A stretch of 64,000 nt of DNA. Origin: Sutcliffiella horikoshii. GTDB taxonomy: Bacteria > Bacillota > Bacilli > Bacillales > Bacillaceae_I. Where the stretch lies: assembly GCA_001636495.1 (NCBI GenBank), contig KV440964.1, positions 2,248,666-2,312,665 of the forward strand, written 5' to 3'. The position numbers were made by a program, and so were the translations under genes. The notes under the pieces were generated by a model. That model was not told where the DNA came from. It saw only the letters and a program-made list of their open reading frames with translations, and ran no database searches. Shown in pieces: positions 24,521-33,268 of this stretch (position 1 is the first letter of the stretch; each line of letters starts with the position of its first letter).

Positions 24521-25240
24521 TTAAAAATCATATTCATTAACGATCTTTTTAGTCATCAAATCATATCCCTTTTCGTTAGGATGCAAGGAATCACTGAAAT
24601 ACTCCTTTGACTTTTCTTTGAAAAGATCGTTAGTGGAAATAAATTTAATCCGCTCATACTCATCCACAATCTCTTGGCTATTCGCATTCCACTCCACAAT
24701 GATGTTTTCATGTTCAGCGGAATCGGGATAAGAATTGTATAATCCGAGAAATAATATTGGAGCATCTTTATTTTCTTGACGAATTGTATTTAGAATTTCT
24801 TGTATATTTTCCTCGTATTCCACAGCGCCTTCTTTGATCTTTTCTTCATTGATTCCTTTTAAGTCGCCGCCATTGCTTTGAATTAAATCATTAGTTCCAA
24901 TAAAGAGGATGATATAATCAGCGTTGCGAATGTCGTTCTGAATGTTAGTAAGTTTTACTTGCTTTACAACACCGTCCGATTCTTGTCCGGGGATGCCGTA
25001 GTTTTTCACTTTTACATTTGCGCCTTTCTCTTCCTGAATCAGTTTTTCTAAATTTTCTACGTAACCTTCACCAGACTTATCACCGACTCCATATGTCAAT
25101 GAGTCTCCAAGTGTAACCATCGTCTTCGATGATTGATCCGAATCAGTTGTTTCCTTATTGTCCTGATAGCCATTATAGAAACCTGCCCCTATAAGAGCAA
25201 CGACAATTAAGGCGGCAGCATAGATGATTGTTTTTTTCAT
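24521..25240 (-). CDS. SGNH/GDSL-family hydrolase, membrane anchored (YpmR-like)
   Basis: A 239-residue secreted or anchored esterase/lipase. N-terminal hydrophobic segment (about 4-22) followed by a Thr/Ser/Asp-rich linker. Block I VTLGDSLTYGVGD holds the nucleophile Ser, block III is FIGTNDL, and block V DSLHPNEKGYD holds the Asp/His pair. Site GAGGAGG before the ATG. In Bacillus such proteins act outside the membrane on lipids or acyl esters; the substrate is unknown. Confidence 0.88.
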   Translation of the reverse strand: MKKTIIYAAALIVVALIGAGFYNGYQDNKETTDSDQSSKTMVTLGDSLTYGVGDKSGEGYVENLEKLIQEEKGANVKVKNYGIPGQESDGVVKQVKLTNIQNDIRNADYIILFIGTNDLIQSNGGDLKGINEEKIKEGAVEYEENIQEILNTIRQENKDAPILFLGLYNSYPDSAEHENIIVEWNANSQEIVDEYERIKFISTNDLFKEKSKEYFSDSLHPNEKGYDLMTKKIVNEYDF

Positions 25241-25360
25241 AGGTGAACCTCCTCAATGTTGTAGTAGTTCCCTAATGTAAAAGTAAATAAACGGACCGAT
25301 GAAACCTTTTTGCTTTTAGAATCGTTTAGTTCATAGAAGGTATATAAAAGGGGGATTAAT

Positions 25361-25825
25361 ATGAGTTTGAAGAAAACTATACCGTTCGGTGTGGCATTTT
25401 TGTTTTTCTTCATCGCAGCATTCGCTGCATGGTATGAGGGGAGTGGGTTGGTAGATGACACTTTTGAATGGAAGCACACTGCAATTATCACTTCATGGAT
25501 GAACAACGGGGTGGTGGAAAAGGGAAACATATCACAACTAGACTTTTTTGTGTATGCCATTAAGTTTAAACCGATCTTTCCCATTATCATGCTGATAAGT
25601 TCTATTTACATATTAGTTGCTTTAGGGCAGAAATTAATTAAACAGGAAAGATTCGTGAATATGTTTGTAGTATCATTAGGAATTTTCCTATTGATTGGTG
25701 CAATATTTTTAATGGATTCTCCTACAGCAGGGGCAAAGGCGTTTATGTTTTCACAACTGTTTATTGCGAGTTTGCTAATAGGATATTCCGTACTTCGTTC
25801 TACTAAAAAAATACAAATTGATTAA
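25361..25825 (+). CDS. Hypothetical membrane protein, four helices
   Basis: 154 residues with hydrophobic segments at about 7-25, 68-88, 99-117 and 125-145, the first two separated by a hydrophilic, probably extracytoplasmic, loop (GSGLVDDTFEWKHT). ATG follows AGGGGGAT. Divergent from the SGNH hydrolase gene. No family recognised. Confidence 0.6.
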   Translation: MSLKKTIPFGVAFLFFFIAAFAAWYEGSGLVDDTFEWKHTAIITSWMNNGVVEKGNISQLDFFVYAIKFKPIFPIIMLISSIYILVALGQKLIKQERFVNMFVVSLGIFLLIGAIFLMDSPTAGAKAFMFSQLFIASLLIGYSVLRSTKKIQID

Positions 25826-25827
25826 CA

Positions 25828-25860
25828 AAAGTGCTCATCCCTCAAGGGTGAGCACTTTCT
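25828..25860. terminator. Bidirectional terminator
   Basis: AAAGTGCTCA (25828-25837) with TGAGCACTTT (25849-25858), plus an inner CCC-GGG pairing, located between convergent genes. Confidence 0.85.
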
Positions 25861-25865
25861 TGAAA

Positions 25866-27347
25866 TCAGTATCTATTTCCGTTTTTATCTACATAAATGG
25901 ATTTTACAATTGTCCGTTCAAACGGATTCCCGTTTTTTGTGGTACCTTTCACATCTAGAGTGATGGTGTAGACACCTTCTTCTTTAAAGTCCACGTCCAC
26001 CTTGCCTTTGTTAGCTACCTTCATTCCGAAATTAGCTTTTGCCTTTCCATCCTTGTTGATTTTGACATCTACATTCATGTTTTTCACTTTTTGTCCTTTA
26101 TTTTTCAGTTCGAATGTGTCATCTTCCAAGACCACTTCCTCATTTAAATCGGTATGATATCCAACCGTCATCAAGTAGGCGGCTTTGTCTTTCTTGGCTT
26201 TTACGGTCCATTGGCCTTGTTCAGGTGACGGAATCTGGAATGTGTGGTGATGCCCACCTTTGAAAATCTCCTGATCGACGGAATGGACGAAGTTTTTATA
26301 AACTTTCCCGGATGGGCTGATAATTTCAATATCTTTTGTCTGCTTGTCGCTCAACCAATCTAGATCAATCTTTTGAACGTTTTCCTCCACTGCGAAGGTT
26401 TCTTTCACTTCTTTCTGGAACTGCCCTCCACGATGTAGTGCACTTATATTGATTGGCTCTTGCTCCAGAGGCTCGACTGTAGCAGCTGCCTCACCAAGTG
26501 CAAAGCCAGCCGCTTGTGTAGTTGTTAGATAGGGACGGAAGTATTGGAACGTAACGCCTTCTCGGACTGTCGTATGATTCCAGTTGCTTACTCTTACTTC
26601 CGTACTATAGGTAAGGCGGGAGTTGTTGACGGTGACGGCACCATCGTTAGATCCATATGAGCTTAAGTACAGACCACCCCAGTATAGGGAGGAACCGAAA
26701 CTGCCCCAGCCGGTACCAGCTAGTGTATAAATTCTGTTGCGATTACGATTTGTATGATTATCCATTTGAGGTCGGTAGCTGTTCATATAACCGGTTTGAA
26801 GCGAGTAGGTTGCATCATTTTTACTTCCAAGAATACTGGCAAGCCAGCTTGCCCAGCCACTGTATGCGAGGTCTGCGAGCTGAGACCCGTAATGAGGGGT
26901 TGATAATGTAATGAGGTTAGACACATAAGGGTGCGCTCCATAATGGACAAGGGCGTTCTGAGCATCAATGCCGCCTTTACTGTGTGCGACAATCACAATC
27001 TTCTTTTGGTTGAAATGGTTGGCTATATCACGAATCCTATTATTGATAATGGCCCCGTTATCCCACATGTTCTTATCAGGGTGGACATCAATAAACGCAG
27101 TTTCATATCCATTATTCAGTGCTGTCTGGTACATATTATTGCTTTCCCACCATGTACGAGACGAACTGTTTATTCCGTGAATGAATACAAGGACAGGTTT
27201 GTTCGGATCAACGGTGCTTGGTGTGTCTCCAACATACCATTGACCAGGCACACCACCAGGATTATTTTTCCCACCAATGGTGCCGGCATTAACAGAAATC
27301 GGTATAACTAGCAATGCTACTAACAAAATGACCACCAACCTTCTCAT
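25866..27347 (-). CDS. Secreted alpha/beta-hydrolase lipase with C-terminal beta domain
   Basis: A 493-residue secreted enzyme. Signal peptide about 1-21 ending SVNA. Hydrolase domain to about 285: oxyanion region VLVFIHGINSSS, nucleophile elbow IVAHSKGGIDAQN (Ser in A-x-S-x-G), acid probably Asp in GSNDGAVT, and base His in SNWNHTTVREG. Residues 300-493 form a beta-rich region with a late segment KGKVDVDFKEEGVYTITLDV, resembling carbohydrate- or cell-surface-binding modules. Probably a triacylglycerol lipase or esterase. Its size, with a ~200-residue tail, is larger than standard Bacillus lipases. Confidence 0.85.
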   Translation of the reverse strand: MRRLVVILLVALLVIPISVNAGTIGGKNNPGGVPGQWYVGDTPSTVDPNKPVLVFIHGINSSSRTWWESNNMYQTALNNGYETAFIDVHPDKNMWDNGAIINNRIRDIANHFNQKKIVIVAHSKGGIDAQNALVHYGAHPYVSNLITLSTPHYGSQLADLAYSGWASWLASILGSKNDATYSLQTGYMNSYRPQMDNHTNRNRNRIYTLAGTGWGSFGSSLYWGGLYLSSYGSNDGAVTVNNSRLTYSTEVRVSNWNHTTVREGVTFQYFRPYLTTTQAAGFALGEAAATVEPLEQEPINISALHRGGQFQKEVKETFAVEENVQKIDLDWLSDKQTKDIEIISPSGKVYKNFVHSVDQEIFKGGHHHTFQIPSPEQGQWTVKAKKDKAAYLMTVGYHTDLNEEVVLEDDTFELKNKGQKVKNMNVDVKINKDGKAKANFGMKVANKGKVDVDFKEEGVYTITLDVKGTTKNGNPFERTIVKSIYVDKNGNRY

Positions 27348-27571
27348 TTCAACACTCCTTTTCGTATTCAGTTAGGAGATATCTCCCCATCTATTTTATC
27401 TGATAAGGTATCGCTTTCAGAATAGTTTTTCGAAAAATAAGCGGAAGGACTTGGAGTCGAAATGAAATTGATAGGAAGAAAGATACATATTCGACAAATA
27501 GAAGCAGGATTTTTAAGATAAGAAAAGAATTGTATGGAGTGGGTTTAACTAATAACAAAAGAGGGTTGCAG

Positions 27572-27856
27572 ATGATATTTATTTTATGGGCTTTATTATG
27601 TATAACTTCAATAGGCAGTATTTATGGCATTGTCGTAGCCAGTTCAACAGCAGAGCTTATTGTTAGTATCATTTTTCTTGTACTTAGTTTGATTGGACTG
27701 CTTGCAAGCATCCATTACTATATGAAAAGAAGTAATAAGAAAACGAGAAGTGACGGAGGGTGCGATTGTTACTATTGCGATATTCCACTTTCAAGGTCTT
27801 CAGGTAAATCAAATGGTTTGGATTGCACAGACTGTGACTGCAATCCATTTAATTAG
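27572..27856 (+). CDS. Small membrane protein with cysteine-rich tail
   Basis: 94 residues from the ATG at 27572 (site GAGGG). Two hydrophobic helices (about 1-22 and 27-48), then a basic stretch KRSNKKTR and a tail containing CDCYYCD and, 20 residues later, DCTDCDCN. Seven cysteines in 25 residues look like a metal- or Fe-S-binding or disulfide-rich tail, cytoplasmic by the positive-inside rule. It lies 11 bases before a DUF2085 gene, whose product also has conserved Cys. Family not recognised. Confidence 0.6.
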   Translation: MIFILWALLCITSIGSIYGIVVASSTAELIVSIIFLVLSLIGLLASIHYYMKRSNKKTRSDGGCDCYYCDIPLSRSSGKSNGLDCTDCDCNPFN

Positions 27857-27867
27857 GGGAAAAGAAT

Positions 27868-28260
27868 ATGAAAGATTATATAAATTCTATTATCACCTTG
27901 CGTTTTTTTCCCTGTCATAAAAGAAAGGAGCGCTCACTAGTCATAGGTGGAAGGCAATTCCCTATGTGCTACAGGTGTATGTCCATACTGTTGGGATATC
28001 TTGGTGTGGTTCCATTACTATGGCTAGCAACAGACGTCGCATTTTTTAAAATGGTTCTAATCGGTATTTTACTGAACATTCCAATGGTCGTAGATGGTTA
28101 CTCACAGGTCCGTGGCTGGAGAGTTAGCAATAACTTTCTCCGAACATTTACGGGCTTGTTAAGCGGCTTTGGTATGTCTTGTATCATCGTGGCAGGATCT
28201 ATTCAGTTTCATCGAGGAATTGAGGGGTTTGCTAATTTTATTGATTCCTCTATTGGTTGA
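27868..28260 (+). CDS. DUF2085 family membrane protein
   Basis: 130 residues. The N-terminal motif FFPCHKRKERSLVIGGRQFPMCYRCMSILLGYL is the DUF2085 hallmark (C-H-x3-R-S then C-x-R-C), split here by the limits of quotation. Three following hydrophobic segments indicate a membrane protein. The family's function is unknown; the paired cysteines suggest metal binding. Its TTA-rich spacing and ATG at 27868 follow GGGGAAAAG and continue the unit begun by the cysteine-rich protein. Confidence 0.78.
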   Translation: MKDYINSIITLRFFPCHKRKERSLVIGGRQFPMCYRCMSILLGYLGVVPLLWLATDVAFFKMVLIGILLNIPMVVDGYSQVRGWRVSNNFLRTFTGLLSGFGMSCIIVAGSIQFHRGIEGFANFIDSSIG

Positions 28261-28285
28261 TTATAAATATTTTTAGAATGGAGAA

Positions 28286-28981
28286 ATGAAATTGAAAGTA
28301 GCAGGGAGAGTTTTAGTCTACATATTAGGATCTTTATTGGTTCTAATTTTAAGTTTTTCAATTTTTATCCTTATAGGATTTTTTCAAAACACAATTTTTG
28401 TACCTGATGACTACATTTTATGGATTTTTAAATATCCATACTCTAGATTTATCGTTATTATAGTCATCTATTTATTTCTAGTATTCTTCTATTTCTTCTT
28501 TAGAAAACATAGGAAAAAGGCCCAGATCACTCGAAAGCGTAAAGTTCTATTGATCGGTTTCATTGCCGCCAATATTATTGGTTTCTATATTGTTTTTTCC
28601 TCAGTCACTGTAATAACAGAGGAGAAAATCATTGATTATTCATTCCTGCATCCACAAGGCAAGAAGTATGATTTTAATGATGTAGTGAAAATAGAAGCTG
28701 GCGTTCGCGGGGATAAATTTTACCTTCCTTTCACACACAATAGAGGTGATTTCTATTACAAGATACAGTTAAGCGATGGAAAAATAATAGATTTGAATGA
28801 TGAAGCGGGCGGTTATGAAGATGAAGATGAACATCCAACCTTTGTTTTGAATAAACTTGATACTCGTTTAATAGAGATTGGGATAACTAAGGAATCAAGC
28901 ATGGAGAATTTTCATTATACAACGGAAAGTTTAGATAGGATGTATACGGATCAAATCAAAAGCATATTGGAAAGAAAATAA
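28286..28981 (+). CDS. Hypothetical membrane protein, three helices
   Basis: 231 residues with helices at about 8-31, 46-71 and 84-105, then a soluble C-terminal domain of about 125 residues (EEKIIDYSFLHPQGKKYDF and a run of Asp/Glu near residue 175). The soluble part is likely extracytoplasmic. No known motif. It ends at a perfect terminator hairpin shared with the opposite-strand gene. Confidence 0.6.
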   Translation: MKLKVAGRVLVYILGSLLVLILSFSIFILIGFFQNTIFVPDDYILWIFKYPYSRFIVIIVIYLFLVFFYFFFRKHRKKAQITRKRKVLLIGFIAANIIGFYIVFSSVTVITEEKIIDYSFLHPQGKKYDFNDVVKIEAGVRGDKFYLPFTHNRGDFYYKIQLSDGKIIDLNDEAGGYEDEDEHPTFVLNKLDTRLIEIGITKESSMENFHYTTESLDRMYTDQIKSILERK

Positions 28982-29003
28982 GGCATTGCTTCGAGCAATG
29001 CCT
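28981..29003. terminator. Perfect 10-bp hairpin shared by convergent genes
   Basis: AGGCATTGCT (28981-28990), TCG loop, AGCAATGCCT (28994-29003). It overlaps the stop codons of both genes. On the minus strand it runs into TATTTTC. Confidence 0.8.
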
Positions 29004-29754
29004 ATTTGCATGTGAATTTTGAAAGGCTCCAGATGCTGCCACTTTCAACAACCGCGGTTCCACCCTCATCCATACAAGCTTCCATCTGAGGTAGGATACT
29101 TTGCGAATTAGAATGGATTTGAGCTATTCTTCCTATAGATAAAGCTACAATAATTAGACTAACAATCGCAATGCCTCGAACCACTCCTTTATTCACTTGC
29201 GAAAGTTCTCGACCTGTTTTTTTACCTTTATTGCTGAATGTATAATTGCCAGAATAGTATTGATTGATTTCATTGTAAAAAAGAAGGTTCTGAAAGATTA
29301 TAACAAGCAGGATCGCCATAATGAATACAGATCGGTGAAGAGGTATCACCATCAGAAAGGCAAGTACCGGAAGTGCATTTGCAAAAAGTATGTATACCTT
29401 TTTCGTTGCATTTTTCGATACTTGTTGCAGCATTTCATCATCTTCAAGGATCTCACCAGGTTTATAAAAAACAAAGAAGTACAGTTTTTTACTAGGATTC
29501 TCTCTATTATGCTTTCTATACCTAAGATAAAATGCAATATAGAAAGAGATTAGTAATATGATACTAACCATGAAAAGTTGAATGGACATTATGCCCCAAT
29601 TAAAGGAGATTTCTGTGCCGCTTGCTACGAAAAGAGCATCAAAATTATGTATTATTAAATCAATTAACTGGACCAGACTAAACGTTAGCGGCATCAAAAG
29701 AATGCAAAAAGTGATAGTCCACAGTGGCAACTGAATCCGTAAATCTTTATTCAT
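29002..29754 (-). CDS. Multi-pass membrane protein paired with XRE regulator (DUF3169-like)
   Basis: 250 residues from the ATG at 29754 (AAGGAGAGG about nine bases upstream; an ATG at 29763 is closer to it). About six hydrophobic segments. The middle has YYSGNYTFSNKGKKTGRE before the last helical pair and a C-terminal extracytoplasmic tail with Cys. It overlaps the XRE gene by eight bases. Membrane proteins of the DUF3169 type often sit beside such small regulators in Firmicutes; the family match is from memory and tentative. Confidence 0.6.
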   Translation of the reverse strand: MNKDLRIQLPLWTITFCILLMPLTFSLVQLIDLIIHNFDALFVASGTEISFNWGIMSIQLFMVSIILLISFYIAFYLRYRKHNRENPSKKLYFFVFYKPGEILEDDEMLQQVSKNATKKVYILFANALPVLAFLMVIPLHRSVFIMAILLVIIFQNLLFYNEINQYYSGNYTFSNKGKKTGRELSQVNKGVVRGIAIVSLIIVALSIGRIAQIHSNSQSILPQMEACMDEGGTAVVESGSIWSLSKFTCK

Positions 29755-29962
29755 TTTCTTCATCCTCTCCTTCTAACCAAAATAACTCATCTACTTTTAC
29801 TTTCAAATGCTTGGCAAGCCTTAAAGACAAAGCGATGGATGGCGAAAATTCTCCTTTTTCAATAAAACCGATTGTTTGCCTAGTTACGCCGACTAAGCTA
29901 CCCAAATCAGATTGGGAAAAGCCATGGCGAGCCCTTAATTCCTTCACCCGATTACTAAGCAT
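29747..29962 (-). CDS. XRE-family transcriptional regulator
   Basis: 71 residues, nearly all a Cro/CI-type helix-turn-helix: NRVKELRARHGFSQSDLGSL, then GVTRQTIGFIEKGEFSPS (recognition helix), and a hydrophobic end KVDELFWLEGE. Start at 29962 follows AAGGAG. These short regulators (YvaO/SinR-like size) often control the membrane protein encoded next to them; the overlap with the downstream gene supports this. The operator was not identified. Confidence 0.88.
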   Translation of the reverse strand: MLSNRVKELRARHGFSQSDLGSLVGVTRQTIGFIEKGEFSPSIALSLRLAKHLKVKVDELFWLEGEDEENE

Positions 29963-30047
29963 ATGGTTCTCCTTTTTGTTAATTTTTATATACTTAATGT
30001 AAAGTATTATTAACATATTGTCAATGATACTTAACTTACGTACTCAT

Positions 30048-30079
30048 AAAAAAACAGTACAAGGTGCGCCTTGTACTGT
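30048..30079 (-). terminator. Terminator of the small alpha/beta-hydrolase gene
   Basis: Perfect 11-bp stem ACAGTACAAGG (30054-30064) with CCTTGTACTGT (30069-30079), TGCG loop, and a minus-strand T-tract from 30048-30053. Confidence 0.88.
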
Positions 30080-30086
30080 GGTGTAT

Positions 30087-30707
30087 TCAGTTTGAAAATT
30101 GGATAACACCTTCTATAACATTCTTAAGCATATCAATAGAACCTAATACATCCTCTTTATCTTCAAGACTGTGATCTCCATTTGGGATAAGTAGTGTTTT
30201 TAAAGATGGATTAGATTTTAGGTTTGCAAATCGTTCTTCACGATAGCAAAAATCTTTATCCCCAAGAATGCAGAAAGAGCTATTTTCACCCTCTAATATA
30301 GCTTGATACACATCATCCCGATGCAGCAGTGGAGTCAGCCAAATTGCAGAAGCATTTTCGAAAGTAGGTTGTCTTAATAGATTTGCCAATGCAATGGTAC
30401 CTATTGATTTTGACACAATAACAAATTGGTCATAATGTGTCTCTTTTAGAGTTTCATCCAACGTATGTAGAACATTTGCTGAAAACCCTTCTGCATCAAA
30501 GGGATTAAGTTCCGCATCGCTAAACCGATAATTGACTTGAAGGACATTAAAACCCTGTTTGAAATAGTGTCCTGAAGAGAAGTGCAATAAAGGCCCTTGA
30601 GAAGTGTAGCCGGCTCCAGGAAGAATTATGGCAAGTTTAGTGGTAGTGGTTTTTTGTTTCATTAGATTAGTTGGAAACATTTTAACTTCTGATTTTTGGT
30701 TTATCAT
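30087..30707 (-). CDS. Alpha/beta-hydrolase family protein
   Basis: 206 residues with a compact hydrolase fold. The N-terminal strand-turn LAIILPGAGYTSQGPL forms the oxyanion region; nucleophile elbow VIVSKSIGTIA (Ser in S-x-S-x-G); late acid region CILGDKDFCY and His in NGDHSLEDKED. Resembles small dienelactone-hydrolase or KANL3/Tex30-like hydrolases. ATG follows GAGGTG. Substrate unknown. Confidence 0.8.
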   Translation of the reverse strand: MINQKSEVKMFPTNLMKQKTTTTKLAIILPGAGYTSQGPLLHFSSGHYFKQGFNVLQVNYRFSDAELNPFDAEGFSANVLHTLDETLKETHYDQFVIVSKSIGTIALANLLRQPTFENASAIWLTPLLHRDDVYQAILEGENSSFCILGDKDFCYREERFANLKSNPSLKTLLIPNGDHSLEDKEDVLGSIDMLKNVIEGVIQFSN

Positions 30708-30848
30708 AGATTCACCTCGGATTTGAATTTTAAAGAATTATATCATGTAAATTAGCAATAGAGGGAAAAAATGTATAATTAATTTTAAGGAAAAACTATG
30801 CTATTCTAAAAAGAGTGAAAAATAGAGCGTAAATGGAGGAACTCATAA

Positions 30849-31184
30849 ATGTCAACACTGCCAAACTGCCCAACATGTAATTCTGAATATACATATGAAG
30901 ATGGAAACTTACTAGTATGTCCTGAATGTGCATATGAATGGACCCCAGGTTCAGAGGGAACGGAAGAAGAGAAAGTGTATAAGGATGCAAATGGAAATAC
31001 CCTTATTGATGGAGATACAGTCACAGTCATAAAAGACTTGAAAGTAAAAGGCAGTTCTTCTGTTGTTAAACAGGGAACCAAGGTGAAAAATATACGACTA
31101 GTGGATGGCGATCATGATATTGAATGCAAAATTGATGGATTTGGGGCTATGCAGCTGAAGACGGAGTTTGTTAAAAAAGTGTAA
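30849..31184 (+). CDS. PhnA/YjdM family zinc-ribbon protein
   Basis: 111 residues. N-terminal zinc ribbon [20 protein letters not shown], with the second CxxC in VCPECAYEW, followed by a C-terminal beta domain [20 protein letters not shown] that is diagnostic of the PhnA/YjdM family. Despite the name, the family is not an established phosphonate enzyme; its function is unclear. It has its own site (GGAGGAA) and ends at a strong terminator, so it is monocistronic. Confidence 0.9.
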   Translation: MSTLPNCPTCNSEYTYEDGNLLVCPECAYEWTPGSEGTEEEKVYKDANGNTLIDGDTVTVIKDLKVKGSSSVVKQGTKVKNIRLVDGDHDIECKIDGFGAMQLKTEFVKKV

Positions 31185-31185
31185 G

Positions 31186-31214
31186 ATGAATCCTGTTTGG
31201 GTTCATTTTTTTTT
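31186..31214 (+). terminator. Intrinsic terminator of the PhnA-like gene
   Basis: ATGAATCC (31186-31193) with GGGTTCAT (31199-31206), 5-nt loop, then nine Ts. Confidence 0.85.
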
Positions 31215-31280
31215 GTAGTCGTTAATTGGAATTTAATGCTAAAATAAGGTATCGGTCAGGTGTGAAAAGGGGAAGAGAAA

Positions 31281-31778
31281 GTGAAATATTTTACATATGA
31301 ATTATTTCTTGCTCAAAATGTTGAGAATTTAAGTCAGATAGAAGAAGAGAAAATTAAGGACCAGTGGGATCAGAACCTAGCAGATTATAAATTATCCTAT
31401 AAAGCTTTGGCTGATAGGATGCCACGGGAGGTCTTTAAACATTTTAACGGTTGGGGGTTTCATGATTACCAACTATTAAGTTTTGAAATAAAGCATAAAA
31501 GTCTAAGGAAAATGGATTTAAAGCTAATTTTGAGTCATGACGATGGTTTAAGTAAAAGTATCCTAATATTTAATAATGTGTCCTTTTTGGAGTATCATCA
31601 TGAAAACTATTCTAACGAGAAATCTGTAATGAATCGTGATATGGATAATTGGTTATATGAAGAATTTCTGTCTGTCGATCCTTGTACACTATCTTTTGAA
31701 GTGATTTTCTCTTCAGGGGCGTCAATTGCAATAAAGTTTCCAAACCATGCTGTTTCCATTATAGAGGAGGGAATTTAA
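31281..31778 (+). CDS. DUF4085 family protein
   Basis: 165 residues beginning MKYFTYELFLAQNVENLSQI, matching my memory of DUF4085 proteins of bacilli. Features include a charged N-terminal helix, FNGWGFHDYQLLSFEI in the middle and a beta-rich second half. Soluble, with no catalytic motif. It starts after AAGGGGAAGAG. A small membrane-protein gene begins on its stop codon (TAATG). Confidence 0.65.
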   Translation: MKYFTYELFLAQNVENLSQIEEEKIKDQWDQNLADYKLSYKALADRMPREVFKHFNGWGFHDYQLLSFEIKHKSLRKMDLKLILSHDDGLSKSILIFNNVSFLEYHHENYSNEKSVMNRDMDNWLYEEFLSVDPCTLSFEVIFSSGASIAIKFPNHAVSIIEEGI

Positions 31779-31942
31779 TGTTTAATGGGATTATTCTTGC
31801 TATTTTAGTAGTCCTTTTTTCTTTACTTTTTGGAGCGATGGGGATGGAAGAAATGCTCTACACATTTCTTTTTGCATCCATGTTTTTTAATATATATATG
31901 GTTATACAATTAAAAAAGGTAAGGAAAGAAATGAATAAGTAA
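31778..31942 (+). CDS. Small two-helix membrane protein
   Basis: 54 residues, ATG at 31778 overlapping the preceding stop, with GAGGAGGG eight bases upstream. Hydrophobic segments about 3-20 and 26-44, then a basic end KKVRKEMNK. Translational coupling to the DUF4085 gene suggests a joint role. No family recognised. Confidence 0.6.
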   Translation: MFNGIILAILVVLFSLLFGAMGMEEMLYTFLFASMFFNIYMVIQLKKVRKEMNK

Positions 31943-31995
31943 CATACATGTTAGCTGACTAATTTGTAAAAAGCAGCAAAGAGGAGAGATGCAAA

Positions 31996-32451
31996 ATGAA
32001 AATTAAGATAGATGATGTCACACACCCCACTGTCATAGCATTTGTAGAGGAGCACATGAGAAATTTAAATCTGCTTTCTCCGCCAGAAAGCAATCATTAT
32101 TTAGACCTTGATGCTTTGAGAAAACCTGATGTTACTTTTTGGAGCGTGTGGGAAGGCGATGAGGTTGTCGGTTGTGGAGCTCTTAAGGAGTTGGATGCCA
32201 AGAGTGGTGAGGTGAAATCTATGAGGACTTCGTCGTTTCATTTAAGAAAGGGTATAGGTGCCCAGATTCTCCAATCCATTATTCAAGCGGGGAAAGAACG
32301 TGGCTATCAGAAATTGTATCTGGAAACAGGTTCGATGGAGGCATTTTATCCTGCGCAGAAACTGTATAAAAGTTTTGGATTCGATTATTGTAAGCCGTTT
32401 GCTGATTACGAAGAAGATCCAAATTGTGTTTTTATGGTGAAGGAATTATAG
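31996..32451 (+). CDS. GNAT family N-acetyltransferase (YsnE-like)
   Basis: 151 residues. Conserved features: EVVGCGALKELD then GEVKSMRTSSFHLRKGIGAQ, which contains the acetyl-CoA loop R-K-G-I-G-A, and the C-terminal YLETGSMEAFYPAQKLYKSFGF. These last residues are typical of the YsnE/putative acetyltransferase branch. Acceptor unknown. Site GAGGAGAG. Confidence 0.88.
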   Translation: MKIKIDDVTHPTVIAFVEEHMRNLNLLSPPESNHYLDLDALRKPDVTFWSVWEGDEVVGCGALKELDAKSGEVKSMRTSSFHLRKGIGAQILQSIIQAGKERGYQKLYLETGSMEAFYPAQKLYKSFGFDYCKPFADYEEDPNCVFMVKEL

Positions 32452-32550
32452 AAAATAGAAAATTTAGGAAGGTTAAAGTTCATGCTTTAGCGAATTTATA
32501 ATGGCAACAAGATTTTAAAAAGAAGGACGCTTTGTCGTTATTTGTCGGTT

Positions 32551-32645
32551 GGCTAGTATTTATTAGTTTTTCGACAGTAAGGGGTGAAGTTTGGACAGTA
32601 TTTTTAATTTTCCGACAGTATTTGATGAGTATGGACAGTAACTAT
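32551..32645. repeat. Array B: ~21-bp phased repeat, core SGACAGTA
   Basis: GACAGTA (first copy GCTAGTA) starts at 32552, 32573, 32594, 32614 and 32634, that is, intervals of 21, 21, 20 and 20 bases. The base before each full core alternates C, G, C, G. Spacers are AT-rich and differ. It lies between the acetyltransferase gene and the DinB gene. In-frame reading through it creates a false N-terminal extension of the DinB protein. Confidence 0.7.
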
Positions 32646-32663
32646 AAGAATGGGGGGAATATC

Positions 32664-33203
32664 ATGACCACAACAAAGGATAAAACATTTATTTTGGAAC
32701 CTACTGAAGGATATACACATGAGGTTGGTCGATTATTAGCTATGATGGAATATGCAAGACGAACTACAATTGAAGCGACTCAACATTTATCGGTGGAAGA
32801 ATTGGATTATAGAATTAATGGTCAAGGTAATTCTATAGGTAGCTTATTATTACATATTGCGTGTGTAGAAGAGGTTTATCAAATATTAACCTTCGAAGAA
32901 AGAGAACCTACAGAGGAAGAAATGCAGGAACTGGAGGCCGGTTTGACATTAGGAGATACAGCGTACAACCAGACGAAAGGTAATGCTGCTTCCTTCTATA
33001 TTGAAAAACTGGCCAAAATTCGAGAAAATACCAAATCTCAACTAAAGAAAAAAGAAGACAGTTGGTTGGATGAAGAGTTTCCTTTTGGGCCTCAACATTT
33101 GGCTAACAACTATTTCCGTTGGTTTCACGTGTTTGAGGATGAGTTGAATCATCGAGGGCAAATCAGGTTAATTTTCAGTCATATGAAAAGGAAAAATAAC
33201 TAA
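32664..33203 (+). CDS. DinB family protein (DUF664)
   Basis: 179 residues with the DinB four-helix-bundle layout. Candidate metal ligands are His in SLLLHIACVEE and two His in the late helix WFHVFEDELNHRGQI. Such proteins bind one divalent metal; many act as thiol-dependent transferases or hydrolases (bacillithiol-S-transferase type), but this member is not assigned. Start at 32664 follows TGGGGGG; the longer frame would run through the repeat array upstream. Confidence 0.85.
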   Translation: MTTTKDKTFILEPTEGYTHEVGRLLAMMEYARRTTIEATQHLSVEELDYRINGQGNSIGSLLLHIACVEEVYQILTFEEREPTEEEMQELEAGLTLGDTAYNQTKGNAASFYIEKLAKIRENTKSQLKKKEDSWLDEEFPFGPQHLANNYFRWFHVFEDELNHRGQIRLIFSHMKRKNN

Positions 33204-33209
33204 ATTCAA

Positions 33210-33251
33210 AAAAGGTGCTGATCCATTAAGTGAATGGGAAGCACCTTTTCT
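33210..33251. terminator. Bidirectional terminator
   Basis: AAAAGGTGCT (33210-33219) with AGCACCTTTT (33240-33249), with an inner CCATT/AATGG pairing, between convergent DinB and LysE genes. Confidence 0.88.
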
Positions 33252-33268
33252 TGTTGGACGCATCTTGC

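Noticed and set aside
32532-32663. N-terminal extension of the DinB protein
   Set aside because: It translates the repeat array; a strong site precedes the ATG at 32664.
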